This document shows positions 1 through 7,490 of a stretch of DNA of 64,000 nt, one piece after another. A program made the position numbers and the translations under genes. Numbering within the stretch: the first letter of the stretch is position 1; every line of letters begins with the position of its first letter. The notes below the pieces were generated by a model, which was not told where the DNA came from, made no database searches, and saw only the letters and a program-made list of their open reading frames with translations. Source of the DNA: Embleya scabrispora DSM 41855 (GTDB taxonomy: Bacteria; Actinomycetota; Actinomycetes; Streptomycetales; Streptomycetaceae); NCBI RefSeq assembly GCF_000372745.1, contig NZ_KB889561.1:124811-188810 (forward strand). The letters are read 5' to 3'.

Positions 1-35
1 GCCACGACGCCGCGCCCGGCCGAGGGGGCGTGGGC

Positions 36-959
36 GTGACGCGGGCCGAGGAGTTCGAGGATCTGCGGCCGCTGCTGTTCTCGATCGCGTACCGCATCCT
101 GGGCAGCGTGGGTGAGGCCGAGGACGCGGTCCAGGAGACCTGGCTGCGCTACGACACCTCCCGGACCCGGCCCACCTCGACCAAGGCGTTCCTGTCGGCC
201 GTGGTGACCCGGATCTCGATCGACGTGCTGCGCTCGGCCCGCGTCCGGCGGGAGGAGTACATCGGGCCGTGGTTTCCCGAGCCGTTGCTGAACGACCCCT
301 ACCAGGACCCGGAGCGCTCGGCGGAACTGGCCGACTCGTTGTCGATGGCGGCCCTGCTGCTGTTGGAGCGGCTCAGCCCACTCGAACGCGCCGTCTTCGT
401 GCTCCGCGAGGTATTCGCCTTCGGCTTCCCGGAGATCGCCTCGGCCGTGAGTCGCTCGGAGGCGGCGTGCCGCCAACTCGCGGTGCGGGCGCGCCGCCAC
501 ATGGACGCGGGCCGGCCACGGTTCGAGGCCGATCGACGCGAGCGCGCCGAACTCGCCGAGCGATTCCTCGACGCGTTCCGGGAGGGAGACCTCGACGGGC
601 TGCGCGAACTCCTCGCTGCGGACGCGCACTTGATCGGCGACAGCGGCGGCAGGGCTCCGCAGTGGTCCGGAGGCGTCTTCGGCGCCGAGAACGTGGCCCG
701 GCTGCTCGCCACCGTCGTTCCCTCGTTCGTCCGAATCGGCGGCGTCGTGGAACCGCACCAGGTGAACGGCCGGCCGGGAGCGATCCTGCGGGACCGGGAC
801 GGCAGAGTCCTCAATGCGCTCACGCTCGACATCCTCGACGGGCGGATCCAGACGATCCGCGCGGTGAACAACCCCGACAAGCTGGGGCACCTGGGTCCCG
901 TGGCGAACGCCTGGGCGGTCCTGCGCGAAACGCAACAGGCCGTCCGGGACGCGGACTGA
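36..959 (+). CDS. ECF RNA polymerase sigma factor, SigJ-like with SnoaL-type C-terminal domain
   Basis: Directs RNA polymerase to its own set of promoters. Region 2 is visible near the N-terminus (RPLLFSIAYRILGS followed by EAEDAVQETWLR), region 4 around residues 105-150 (LSPLERAVFVLREVF, then a helix-turn-helix ending in AACRQLAVRARR). The last 130 residues look like the SnoaL/NTF2-like extension of the SigJ (ECF41) group, which in studied members modulates the sigma factor. A GTG at 30 is possible, but the GGGGG run at 24-28 is better spaced for the GTG at 36. No anti-sigma gene is adjacent, as is usual for this group, whose partner is often a small oxidoreductase-like protein. A second SigJ-like gene lies at 56846-57856. 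Confidence 0.88.
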   Translation: MTRAEEFEDLRPLLFSIAYRILGSVGEAEDAVQETWLRYDTSRTRPTSTKAFLSAVVTRISIDVLRSARVRREEYIGPWFPEPLLNDPYQDPERSAELADSLSMAALLLLERLSPLERAVFVLREVFAFGFPEIASAVSRSEAACRQLAVRARRHMDAGRPRFEADRRERAELAERFLDAFREGDLDGLRELLAADAHLIGDSGGRAPQWSGGVFGAENVARLLATVVPSFVRIGGVVEPHQVNGRPGAILRDRDGRVLNALTLDILDGRIQTIRAVNNPDKLGHLGPVANAWAVLRETQQAVRDAD

Positions 960-1046
960 CCGAACCGGCCGCCCGAGCTTCGCCCTTGCGCGCCCGAGTA
1001 CGGCTCACCCGTCATCGAAGCCGAACCGGGCATCGCCACGACCGCC

Positions 1047-1087
1047 ACCGAAGGTGCCGCCCGGACGCTCCGGGCGGCACCTTCGGT
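1047..1087. terminator. Perfect 19-bp hairpin between convergent genes
   Basis: Arms 1047-1065 and 1069-1087 are exact reverse complements with a 3-nt loop (CGC). It lies just after the sigma gene. There is no T-run, which is normal for terminators of high-GC actinomycetes. It can act in both directions. Confidence 0.8.
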
Positions 1088-1096
1088 ACGGCAACG

Positions 1097-1140
1097 CGGT
1101 GGCCCGTCCCGGCGATATCCCCGGCCGGGACGGGCCACCG
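1097..1140. terminator. Second perfect 16-bp hairpin, probably for the minus-strand genes
   Basis: Arms 1097-1112 and 1125-1140 are exact reverse complements with a 12-nt loop. It ends 13 bp from the stop of the minus-strand gene at 1154-1450 and forms a tandem terminator with the hairpin at 1047-1087. Confidence 0.8.
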
Positions 1141-1153
1141 GTCACGGCTTGCG

Positions 1154-1450
1154 CTACGCGGTCACCATCGTGAACACCGGGTGGATCCTCGGCTGGATGT
1201 CCGGAGCGCCGAGGCCGCGAAGGATCGGGATGATGATCTCGCTGAAGCGTTGGAACGCCTCCTCGGACTCCCACACGTCGACGACGAACCAGCCCTCGGG
1301 GGTGGGCGCGGCGGTGTGCGAGAGCAGGCCCGGTACCGGCCAGTCGGAGGGGCTTTTGACCGGACCGCGGCCACCGGTCACCTGGTCTGCGCTCGCCTCG
1401 TACATGGCCTGGGTCACGCCGGGCATTTCGAGAATCACGATGATCGCCAT
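1154..1450 (-). CDS. Small ABM/dabb-fold protein of unknown role
   Basis: A 98-residue protein that starts MAIIVILEMPGVT and contains GWFVVDVWESEEAFQRF. This layout (beta strand, helix, WESEEAF-type helix, strand) is typical of dimeric alpha/beta-barrel proteins annotated as antibiotic-biosynthesis monooxygenase-like or hypothetical in actinomycetes. The substrate is unknown. The start is supported by a GGAGG motif six bases upstream. It lies 104 bp downstream of the SPFH gene on the same strand and could be cotranscribed with it. The fold assignment is by pattern; a catalytic role is not shown. Confidence 0.7.
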   Translation of the reverse strand: MAIIVILEMPGVTQAMYEASADQVTGGRGPVKSPSDWPVPGLLSHTAAPTPEGWFVVDVWESEEAFQRFSEIIIPILRGLGAPDIQPRIHPVFTMVTA

Positions 1451-1554
1451 GTCGGCCTCCGCCTGCGGGGTGTTTGCGATGTCGGCCCAGTCGACCAGCC
1501 CGATCGATCCCCCCGCACACCGAGCTACGCCGAATGGACCGCGCCGGTCGCCCG

Positions 1555-2505
1555 TCAGCGGTTCGCGGAGGCCACCGAACCGTCCGGCGCCATGGGCGCG
1601 GCCGGCGCCGCCCGGATGCCCCGGTTCTTCAGGTGATGCGGATGCGGACGGGCCCGGGACGACATCGGCGAGCGCACGAATGCCGGCGCCTTCCCGGTCC
1701 GCGTCATCGTGTGGCCGGCGACCGGCGCGATGCCCGGGGCCGACCCGGCGGTCGCGTTCTCCAGGAATCGCAGGAGTTCCACCGGGAAGGGCAGGACGAC
1801 GGTCGAGTTCTTCTCGGCCGCGACCTCGACGATGGTCTGCAGCAGCCGCAGTTGCAGCGCCGCGGGACTGCGCGCCATCACGTCGGCCGCGGAGGAGAGC
1901 TTGCGCGACGCCTGGAACTCGCCGTCGGCGGTGATGATCCGCGAGCGCCGTTCCCGCTCGGCCTCGGCCTGCCTGGACATCGACCGTTTCATCGACTCGG
2001 GCAGAGCCACGTCCTTGATCTCCACCCGGTCGATCTCCACGCCCCAGCCCACCGCGGGCGAGTCGATCATCAGTGCCAGGCCCTGATTGAGCGCCTCGCG
2101 GTTGGACAACAGGTCGTCCAGGTCGCTCTTGCCGATGATCGACCGCAACGATGTCTGGGCGACCTGCGACACCGCGAACTCGTAGTCCTGCACCTCCACC
2201 GTCGCCTTGACCGGATCGTTCACCCGGAAGTACACGACGGCGTCGACGCGGACGGTGACGTTGTCACGGGTGATGCCGTCCTGGGCCGGGATCGGCATCG
2301 TCACGATCTGGGTGTTGACCTTGCGCATGCGGTCCACGATCGGCACGATCCGGGTCAGACCGGCCTCGCGGATCGGTTCCTGCACGCGGCCCAGGCGGAA
2401 TACCACTCCGCGCTCGTACTGACGGACCACCCGCAGTCCGGTCCCGCCGAGTACAGCGGCAAGGGCGACAACAGCGCCCACGATGAGAAGAAGCAGCAGG
2501 ATCAT
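1555..2505 (-). CDS. SPFH/band-7 (slipin/stomatin-like) membrane protein
   Basis: Membrane scaffold protein, anchored by one N-terminal helix (MILLLLLIVGAVVALAAVL, residues 1-19). The band-7 domain follows: QYERGVVFRLGR, then the slipin-type stretch around RDNVTVRVDAVVYFRV, and the helix RSIIGKSDLDDLLSNRE. From about residue 185 a charged helix (MSRQAEAERERRSRII) matches the slipin coiled-coil. The final 50 residues are rich in Arg, Pro and His and look like a lineage-specific tail. No NfeD partner, common next to such genes, is seen. Start ATG has GGAG seven bases upstream. The exact cellular role is not known. Confidence 0.88.
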   Translation of the reverse strand: MILLLLLIVGAVVALAAVLGGTGLRVVRQYERGVVFRLGRVQEPIREAGLTRIVPIVDRMRKVNTQIVTMPIPAQDGITRDNVTVRVDAVVYFRVNDPVKATVEVQDYEFAVSQVAQTSLRSIIGKSDLDDLLSNREALNQGLALMIDSPAVGWGVEIDRVEIKDVALPESMKRSMSRQAEAERERRSRIITADGEFQASRKLSSAADVMARSPAALQLRLLQTIVEVAAEKNSTVVLPFPVELLRFLENATAGSAPGIAPVAGHTMTRTGKAPAFVRSPMSSRARPHPHHLKNRGIRAAPAAPMAPDGSVASANR

Positions 2506-2598
2506 GGCCCACTCCGGTGCCGAGCGACTGCCCCGAGCAGGCGGACGTCCCCGAGCGTCCCCTGAACCTCCACTGTAGCTCCGGCCGCCTCGGGAGGC

Positions 2599-3267
2599 TC
2601 ACTCGCCGACCGGATGCGGGCCCCGAGCGGTCCGGGTGGCTGCCGGGGCGCGCAGGACGCCCACCGCGGTCTGCCGCAAATCCGCGATCAACTCGTCGAA
2701 CGGCAGGGGAAGTGCGCTCGCGCCGTCGAGCCGTCCTTCGGTGTCGGCGAGGGTGGCGGTGATCAGGAGCTGCATCAGGCGCAGCCGGCCGGCGCGGGTT
2801 GCCGCGGACAGCCCCGGCTCGCCGGCCGCGAGGGCGGCGTCGATGCGCGCGGTGACCTCGCGGATGCCGCCGACGACGTCGTCGCCCAGCGGCGGGGAGA
2901 ACGGTGCTCCTTCGAGGGTGAAGCGGTGGACGAAGCGCGCGTAGTGACCCGCGCGGTTGTCGTCGCGCATCGCCTCGGCGAGGGGTCGCAGATAGGCGTC
3001 CACCAGCGCGCCCAGGTCGTCGCCGTGCTCGGCGTCCAGATCGGCGAGCAGTTCCAGCCGTCGGGCGTTGAGCGGCGCCAGTCGGTCTTCGTACAGCGCT
3101 CTGACCAGTACGTCGCGGGTGCCGAAGTGGTACTGCACCGCCGAGTTGTTGCGCTGGCCGGCCGCCGCTCCGATCTCGCGGAGCGAGACCTGTGCGGTGT
3201 CACGCTCGGCGAACAGGCGTTCGGCCGCATCCAGGATGCGTGCTCGGGTTCGGGTCTTGACATCCAT
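2599..3267 (-). CDS. TetR-family transcriptional regulator
   Basis: Probable repressor of the divergent dioxygenase gene. The N-terminal DNA-binding domain reads RTRARILDAAERLFAERD, then VSLREIGAAAGQ...NSAVQYHFGTRDVLVRALYEDRL, the classic TetR helix-turn-helix. The remaining 150 residues form the ligand domain; the ligand cannot be told. An ATG at 3285 would add six residues but lies within the operator-like repeat at 3280-3292, so the ATG at 3267 is preferred. Neither start has a clear Shine-Dalgarno. Length (222 residues) is normal for the family. Confidence 0.88.
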   Translation of the reverse strand: MDVKTRTRARILDAAERLFAERDTAQVSLREIGAAAGQRNNSAVQYHFGTRDVLVRALYEDRLAPLNARRLELLADLDAEHGDDLGALVDAYLRPLAEAMRDDNRAGHYARFVHRFTLEGAPFSPPLGDDVVGGIREVTARIDAALAAGEPGLSAATRAGRLRLMQLLITATLADTEGRLDGASALPLPFDELIADLRQTAVGVLRAPAATRTARGPHPVGE

Positions 3268-3279
3268 GCGAGCAGTGTA

Positions 3280-3320
3280 AGACATTCCGTCTCAATCAAT
3301 TAAGTCAGCTTGTCTCAATC
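3280..3320. promoter_or_regulatory. Operator-like repeats between the TetR and TauD-family genes
   Basis: AGAC-attcc-GTCT (3280-3292) is an inverted repeat, and GTCTCAATC occurs twice as a direct repeat at 3289-3297 and 3312-3320, 23 bp apart (about two helical turns). The location between the divergent start codons suits a TetR operator controlling both genes. No binding data. Confidence 0.5.
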
Positions 3321-3336
3321 TGTTGTGAGGTTCCCC

Positions 3337-4137
3337 GTGTTCGACATCCGCCCGCTCACCCCCACCATCGGCGCCGAGGTCCACGGCCTCGATCTGAACC
3401 TGGATCTCGACGCATCGGGGCATGCCGCGCTCTCCGAGGTGTTGCACGAGCACCAGGTGCTCTTCTTCCGCGATCAGCGCATCACCGCGCACCGGCAGCG
3501 CGAGGTGGCGGCCCGCTTCGGGGCGTTGCAGCGCTTCCCGTTCGGCGAGCCCGCCGCGCCCGACCTGCCGGAGGTGATGGTGCTGGCCACCGGTGGCGAT
3601 GGACCGAAGGTCTCCAACGCGGACATCTGGCACAGCGACGCGACCTTCATGGCCCGCCCTCCCCTGGGCACGATGTTGCGCGCGGTGTCCCTGCCGCCGC
3701 TCGGGGGCGACACGCTGTGGGCGGACATGGAGAGCGCGTACCGTAGCCTTTCCGCGCCGATCCGTGCCCTGCTCGACGGCCTCACCGCCGAGCACGACTT
3801 CGCCAAGTCGCGCTCGCACCGCGGTGGCGACCGCGACGCGCTCCCGCCGGTGGTGCACCCGGTCGTACGCACCCACCCGCTCACCGGTCGCCGCTGCCTC
3901 TACGTCAACCGGATCTTCACCACCCGCATCGTCGAACTCGGCGAACGGGAGAACGAATTGTTGCTGCCGTTCCTGTTCGACCGGGCCGCCCGCCCGGAGT
4001 TCCAGGTACGGCTGACCTGGCGCCCCGGAGACGTCGCCCTGTGGGACAACCGCAGCACCCAGCACTACGCCGCCTACGACTACCGGGGTCCGCGCGTCAT
4101 GCACCGCATCGTCATCGAGGGCGACGAACCCCGCTGA
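3337..4137 (+). CDS. TauD/TfdA-family Fe(II)/2-oxoglutarate dioxygenase
   Basis: Oxidises an organic substrate using Fe(II), O2 and 2-oxoglutarate; the TauD group acts on taurine, alkyl sulfonates or sulfates, or carboxylates. Iron ligands are visible as the WHSD motif (His and Asp near residues 99 and 101) and the distal His in DNRSTQHYA (about residue 243). The 2-oxoglutarate-binding Arg lies in YRGPRVMHR. The N-terminal FDIRPLTPTIGAEVHGLDL is typical of TauD enzymes. An upstream TTG at 3310 is in frame, but GAGG at 3327-3330 sits six bases before the GTG at 3337, which is chosen. Length 266 is normal. Substrate unknown; no sulfur transport genes are adjacent. Confidence 0.85.
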   Translation: MFDIRPLTPTIGAEVHGLDLNLDLDASGHAALSEVLHEHQVLFFRDQRITAHRQREVAARFGALQRFPFGEPAAPDLPEVMVLATGGDGPKVSNADIWHSDATFMARPPLGTMLRAVSLPPLGGDTLWADMESAYRSLSAPIRALLDGLTAEHDFAKSRSHRGGDRDALPPVVHPVVRTHPLTGRRCLYVNRIFTTRIVELGERENELLLPFLFDRAARPEFQVRLTWRPGDVALWDNRSTQHYAAYDYRGPRVMHRIVIEGDEPR

Positions 4138-4476
4138 CCCGCGCACCACCGGGTCCCTCGACAATCGGCGGTGCCGCGCAATCGGGGTCGGAATCGACGT
4201 CGAGTCGCCGAGGGGTCGGCGACACGGGCGCCGGGTGACCATGGCGGCGGTGGCACCGCCGCTGCGACCGGCGGCAGTTTCACCGCGGACGCCGCGCCGG
4301 GGCCTTCGCATGCGCACACGAGGGCACGCCACGAATCGGCCGACGAAGCCCTGGGGCTTTCGGCGTGGATACCGCGATAGTGGAGCCGTGCGATCCGTCC
4401 GGGTCGGACTTCGGCCCGGCCGACCCGCACGGCCCGGTGGGTGGCGGGGCGGTCGGCAACCCACCCAGGAGTGCAC
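4138..4476. other. Non-coding gap with a small hairpin
   Basis: No frame here has convincing coding character. The only structure I see is a hairpin GCGGCGGT-ggc-ACCGCCGC at 4244-4262, a possible terminator for the dioxygenase gene. The 3' end holds the Shine-Dalgarno AGGAG (4467-4471) of the next gene. Confidence 0.5.
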
Positions 4477-4965
4477 ATGACGCGTCCCGAAGGTCCGAAG
4501 GCGCAGCCCGTCCGTCAGCTGCGCCTGGTCGTCGAGGCGGACGACTTCGAGGCCGCGCTTGCCTTCTACCGGGACGCCCTCGGCCTGCCCGAGCAGGCGG
4601 CCTTCTCCGGTGACGGCGGTGCCCGCGTCGCGATTCTCGATGCGGGCCGGGCAACGTTGGAGATCGCGAATCCGGAGCAGAAGCGGATGATCGACGACGT
4701 CGAGGTCGGACATCAGGTCGCCCCCAGGATTCGGGTCGCCTTCGAGGTCGACGACGGCCGCGCCGTGACGGAGCACCTCGTCGACGCGGGCGCGACCCAG
4801 GTCGCGCCCCCCACGGTCACGCCGTGGCGATCCCTGAACTCCAGGCTGGACGCGCCCGCTGGTCTGCACATCTCCGTCTTCCAGGAACTCGCTGCCCCGG
4901 CGGGGCACATCGAACCCGACGGCGCCGAGGCAACGGACCACCCGACTCCGCGGGCCGATTCCTGA
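4477..4965 (+). CDS. Glyoxalase/bleomycin-resistance (VOC) family protein
   Basis: Single VOC-fold protein of 162 residues. The first beta-alpha-beta unit reads RQLRLVVEADDFEAALAFYRDALGLPE, a strong VOC signature, followed by RVAILDAGRATLEIANPEQ. The second unit carries VAFEVDDGRAVTEHLVDAGATQVAPP and ends in LHISVFQEL. VOC proteins bind a metal or sequester a drug; the substrate cannot be told. ATG 4477 is chosen over an in-frame GTG at 4441 because AGGAG lies five bases upstream. It stands alone and is convergent with the next gene. Confidence 0.82.
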   Translation: MTRPEGPKAQPVRQLRLVVEADDFEAALAFYRDALGLPEQAAFSGDGGARVAILDAGRATLEIANPEQKRMIDDVEVGHQVAPRIRVAFEVDDGRAVTEHLVDAGATQVAPPTVTPWRSLNSRLDAPAGLHISVFQELAAPAGHIEPDGAEATDHPTPRADS

Positions 4966-5054
4966 CCACCGCCTCGTCCGCGAGGATCGAGTCCCGACCG
5001 GGGTCCGCCCGATCGACGCCCCCGGTCCGCGCGGGTGGAGGTGTGCGCGGGTGG

Positions 5055-6323
5055 TCAGGCGCGGCCCGCGGCCATGTCCATCAGGCGGGACAGGACGGCG
5101 TCCCCGGAGGCGGCGACGCCGTCGTGCTCCCACTCGTTGGTGACCCAGGTCCGCACCGCGCCGACCTCGCAGGCGGTCCGCAGTGACAGCGGGGCGTCGA
5201 CGTACATGTCGTCGTGGTAGACGACCGCGGTCACCGGGACCTCGTTGGCCGCCAGCCGCTCCCGGTCGTACAGCAGTGGCCAGTCGGTGCGCTCGGCGAG
5301 GATTGCGGCCGCGTCGGCGAACGGCCGAAGTCCCGCGATCTCGTCGAACATCCACGGGTGGATCGTCTCGCCGGTGAGCAGCAGCGGGTCCGCGTCCTCG
5401 GCGAACTCGGGGAGGGCGGCCATGGCGCGTTCGGCGGCCCAGCCGGTGGGGCCGCCCCCCTGGGCGTAGATGGATTCGTGCAGGACCGCGAACAGCGGGT
5501 TGTCGACGAAGCCGGTCAGGTTCATCACCTGCGCCAGGAAGGTGTCCGACAACTCTCCGGACCGCGCGTCGAGGGCCTCGTCGAGCAGCCAGTGCACCCG
5601 TTCGAAGCCGTCCCCCATACCGAACACCAGGCCGAGCGTGCGCAATCGGCGCACCGTCAGCGGGTCCCCGTCGGGCAGCCGCACCCGGCCGCCGGCGACC
5701 GTGTCGGCGATCCGCCGCAGCCGGACGACGTCGTCCGGATAGCGGTCGCGGTACTCGGCGTTCTTGTCCCGGATTCGAGGATGGGTCCGCGCGTACACGT
5801 CGTCGGCGGTGGTGGACAGGCCGGGCAGGCCACCGGTGATGTAGCAGCGCCGCAGCCCCTGCGGGGCGTGCGACAGGTAGGTGAGCGTGACGAAGCCGCC
5901 GTAGCTCTGGCCGAGCGTCTCCCACGGCTCGTCGCCGCACAGGCTGCGCCTGATCGCCTCGGCGTCCGCCACGATCGCGTCGGCCCGGAAGTGCGCCAGG
6001 TGGTCGGCCAGTTCGTCGGCCGACGGGAATCGTGCGGCGGCGCGGGCGTTCAGCGGGGTGCTGCGCCCGGTACCGCGCTGGTCCAGGAGCAGCACCCGGT
6101 GCGTCTTGGTCGCGTGCCGCAGCCAGCCGGGCGTACTCGCGGTCGGCCGGGGGGACTTGCCTCCCGGCCCGCCCTGGAGGTAGAGCAGCCAGGGCAGCCG
6201 TTCACCGGCGCGCGCCGGGTCGGCGACCTCGCGGGCGAAGACGTCGATGCGCGGGCCGTCCGGATCGTGATGGTCCAGGGGGAGGTCGAACACGTGGTCG
6301 GTGATCGCGTATCGGTAGCTCAT
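5055..6323 (-). CDS. Prolyl aminopeptidase-like alpha/beta hydrolase (S33)
   Basis: Probably releases N-terminal proline (or hydroxyproline) from small peptides in the cytoplasm; no signal peptide is seen. Oxyanion motif LQGGPGG (residues 49-55, in place of HGGPG), DQRGTGRS (81-88), the nucleophile Ser140 in GQSYGG, an Asp in the stretch YHDDMYVDAPLS and the final His in TNEWEHDGV match the proline iminopeptidase family. Length 422 fits the long actinobacterial type. It is the last gene of the minus-strand arm (lyase, dehydrogenase, GntR regulator, this gene), which with the divergent peptide importer and the Xaa-Pro aminopeptidase suggests use of proline-rich peptides. Start ATG has GGAAGG seven bases upstream. 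Confidence 0.85.
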   Translation of the reverse strand: MSYRYAITDHVFDLPLDHHDPDGPRIDVFAREVADPARAGERLPWLLYLQGGPGGKSPRPTASTPGWLRHATKTHRVLLLDQRGTGRSTPLNARAAARFPSADELADHLAHFRADAIVADAEAIRRSLCGDEPWETLGQSYGGFVTLTYLSHAPQGLRRCYITGGLPGLSTTADDVYARTHPRIRDKNAEYRDRYPDDVVRLRRIADTVAGGRVRLPDGDPLTVRRLRTLGLVFGMGDGFERVHWLLDEALDARSGELSDTFLAQVMNLTGFVDNPLFAVLHESIYAQGGGPTGWAAERAMAALPEFAEDADPLLLTGETIHPWMFDEIAGLRPFADAAAILAERTDWPLLYDRERLAANEVPVTAVVYHDDMYVDAPLSLRTACEVGAVRTWVTNEWEHDGVAASGDAVLSRLMDMAAGRA

Positions 6324-6566
6324 GGGGTGCCTTCCTGGAATCGCCGGTGGTGTCGGCGAAGCGGGGCCGAGGGCGGTGGCAGAGGCAAAGCGGGGCGGTG
6401 CGGAATCGGGGCATGCCGAGGAGCCGCGTCCCGGCGCGGCGATGGGGCCGCCGGCGCGGGTACGGCAGCCGGTGCCGTGGTCGGGCGCGGGGTCGTCGGG
6501 CGCGGGTCGGGGAGCCGGTGCCGTGGCCGGGAATCGGCGCGCCCCGGCCGCGACGACGACGCGGCG

Positions 6567-7331
6567 CTACTCCGGCGCGGACTCGGCCGCCGAGTCGGAC
6601 TCGCGGCCCGGGTCGGACCAGAGCGAGCGGATGTGGCCGAGGTGTTCGCTCATCGCTCGCCGCACGCCCTCCCCGTCCCCGGCGAGCAGCAGGTCGAGGA
6701 TCTCGTCGTGCTCGCGCGCCGAAGCCACCAGCGCGCCGCGTTCGGCGAGTCGGGTGAGCCCGTACAGGCGCGAGCGCTTGCGCAGGTCGCCGACGACCTC
6801 GACCAGGCGCTGGTTGCCGCCCAGTTCGAGCAGTCCGAGGTGGAACTGTCGGTCGGACTCCAGGTAGCCGATCAGGTCGCGCCGCTCCGCGGCGGCCACG
6901 ATCGCGGCGGCCACCGGGCGCAGCGCCTGCAGCGCGGCGGGGTCCGCGGTCTCGGCCAGGCGCACGAGGACGGGGATTTCGATCATCGATCGAATCTCGG
7001 TGTATTCGTCGAGGTCCCGGGCGGACAGCGCGGTCACCCGGAAGCCCTTGTTGCGAACAACCTCGACCAATCCTTCCTTGACCAGATCCAACATTGCCTC
7101 GCGCACGGGGGTGGCCGAAACGCGAAACTGGGCGGCCAGGCTGGGAGCCGAATAGATGACGTCGGGGCGCAGTTCACCGGCGATGAGGGCGGCCCGCAGG
7201 GCGTGCGTCACCTGATCACGCAGGCTGCGGCGCTCCTGCACGAACGGCAGGTCCAGCGGCCGCTCCCGCACGTTCGTCGCGGCGGCGGTCTCGCCGGTCG
7301 GGCCGGTCGGCACTTCGGCGTGCGCTCTCAT
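6567..7331 (-). CDS. GntR-family regulator, FadR/FCD subgroup
   Basis: DNA-binding regulator of the surrounding peptide/hydroxyproline locus (inferred). The N-terminal winged helix reads SLRDQVTHALRAALIAGELRPD, then YSAPSLAAQFRVSATPVREAMLDLVKEGLVEVVRNKGFRV, followed by an all-helical FCD ligand domain (EYTEIRSMIEIPVLVRLAE...) with conserved Asp and His residues that usually bind metal and a carboxylic-acid effector. An ATG at 7340 abuts the GGGAGG with no spacing, while the ATG at 7331 is nine bases away, so 7331 is chosen. A TACAATGT motif 44 bp upstream, repeated in the lyase/importer intergenic region, suggests autoregulation. Confidence 0.88.
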   Translation of the reverse strand: MRAHAEVPTGPTGETAAATNVRERPLDLPFVQERRSLRDQVTHALRAALIAGELRPDVIYSAPSLAAQFRVSATPVREAMLDLVKEGLVEVVRNKGFRVTALSARDLDEYTEIRSMIEIPVLVRLAETADPAALQALRPVAAAIVAAAERRDLIGYLESDRQFHLGLLELGGNQRLVEVVGDLRKRSRLYGLTRLAERGALVASAREHDEILDLLLAGDGEGVRRAMSEHLGHIRSLWSDPGRESDSAAESAPE

Positions 7332-7374
7332 CGGGTGCATCCTCCCTCGAGGCCGGCTTCGCCTCGAACAGCCC

Positions 7375-7393
7375 TACAATGTGCAATGTTACA
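7375..7393. promoter_or_regulatory. GntR operator candidate in front of the regulator gene
   Basis: Contains TACAATGT (7375-7382) followed by GCAATGTTACA, i.e. two partly overlapping CAATGT half-sites. The same TACAATGT octamer occurs at 10146 and 10249 between the divergent arms and nowhere in a context that reads as coding. Likely autoregulatory site. Confidence 0.55.
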
Positions 7394-7490
7394 GTCTATC
7401 GGTCATTGTGCCCCGCCCCTCCCGTCGTTTCCCGACGCTCCGGTGCCTCGATGCCTCTCGACACCGTGAATCCCCGATGGCGCGACGATC

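Noticed and set aside
3292-5940. 882-residue minus-strand reading frame
   Set aside because: It runs antisense to the dioxygenase and VOC genes and overlaps the peptidase gene in another frame; Arg/Gly-rich without motifs. A GC-rich shadow.
5214-7469. 751-residue plus-strand reading frame
   Set aside because: Antisense to the peptidase and GntR genes, Gly/Val/Arg-rich, no family motif.
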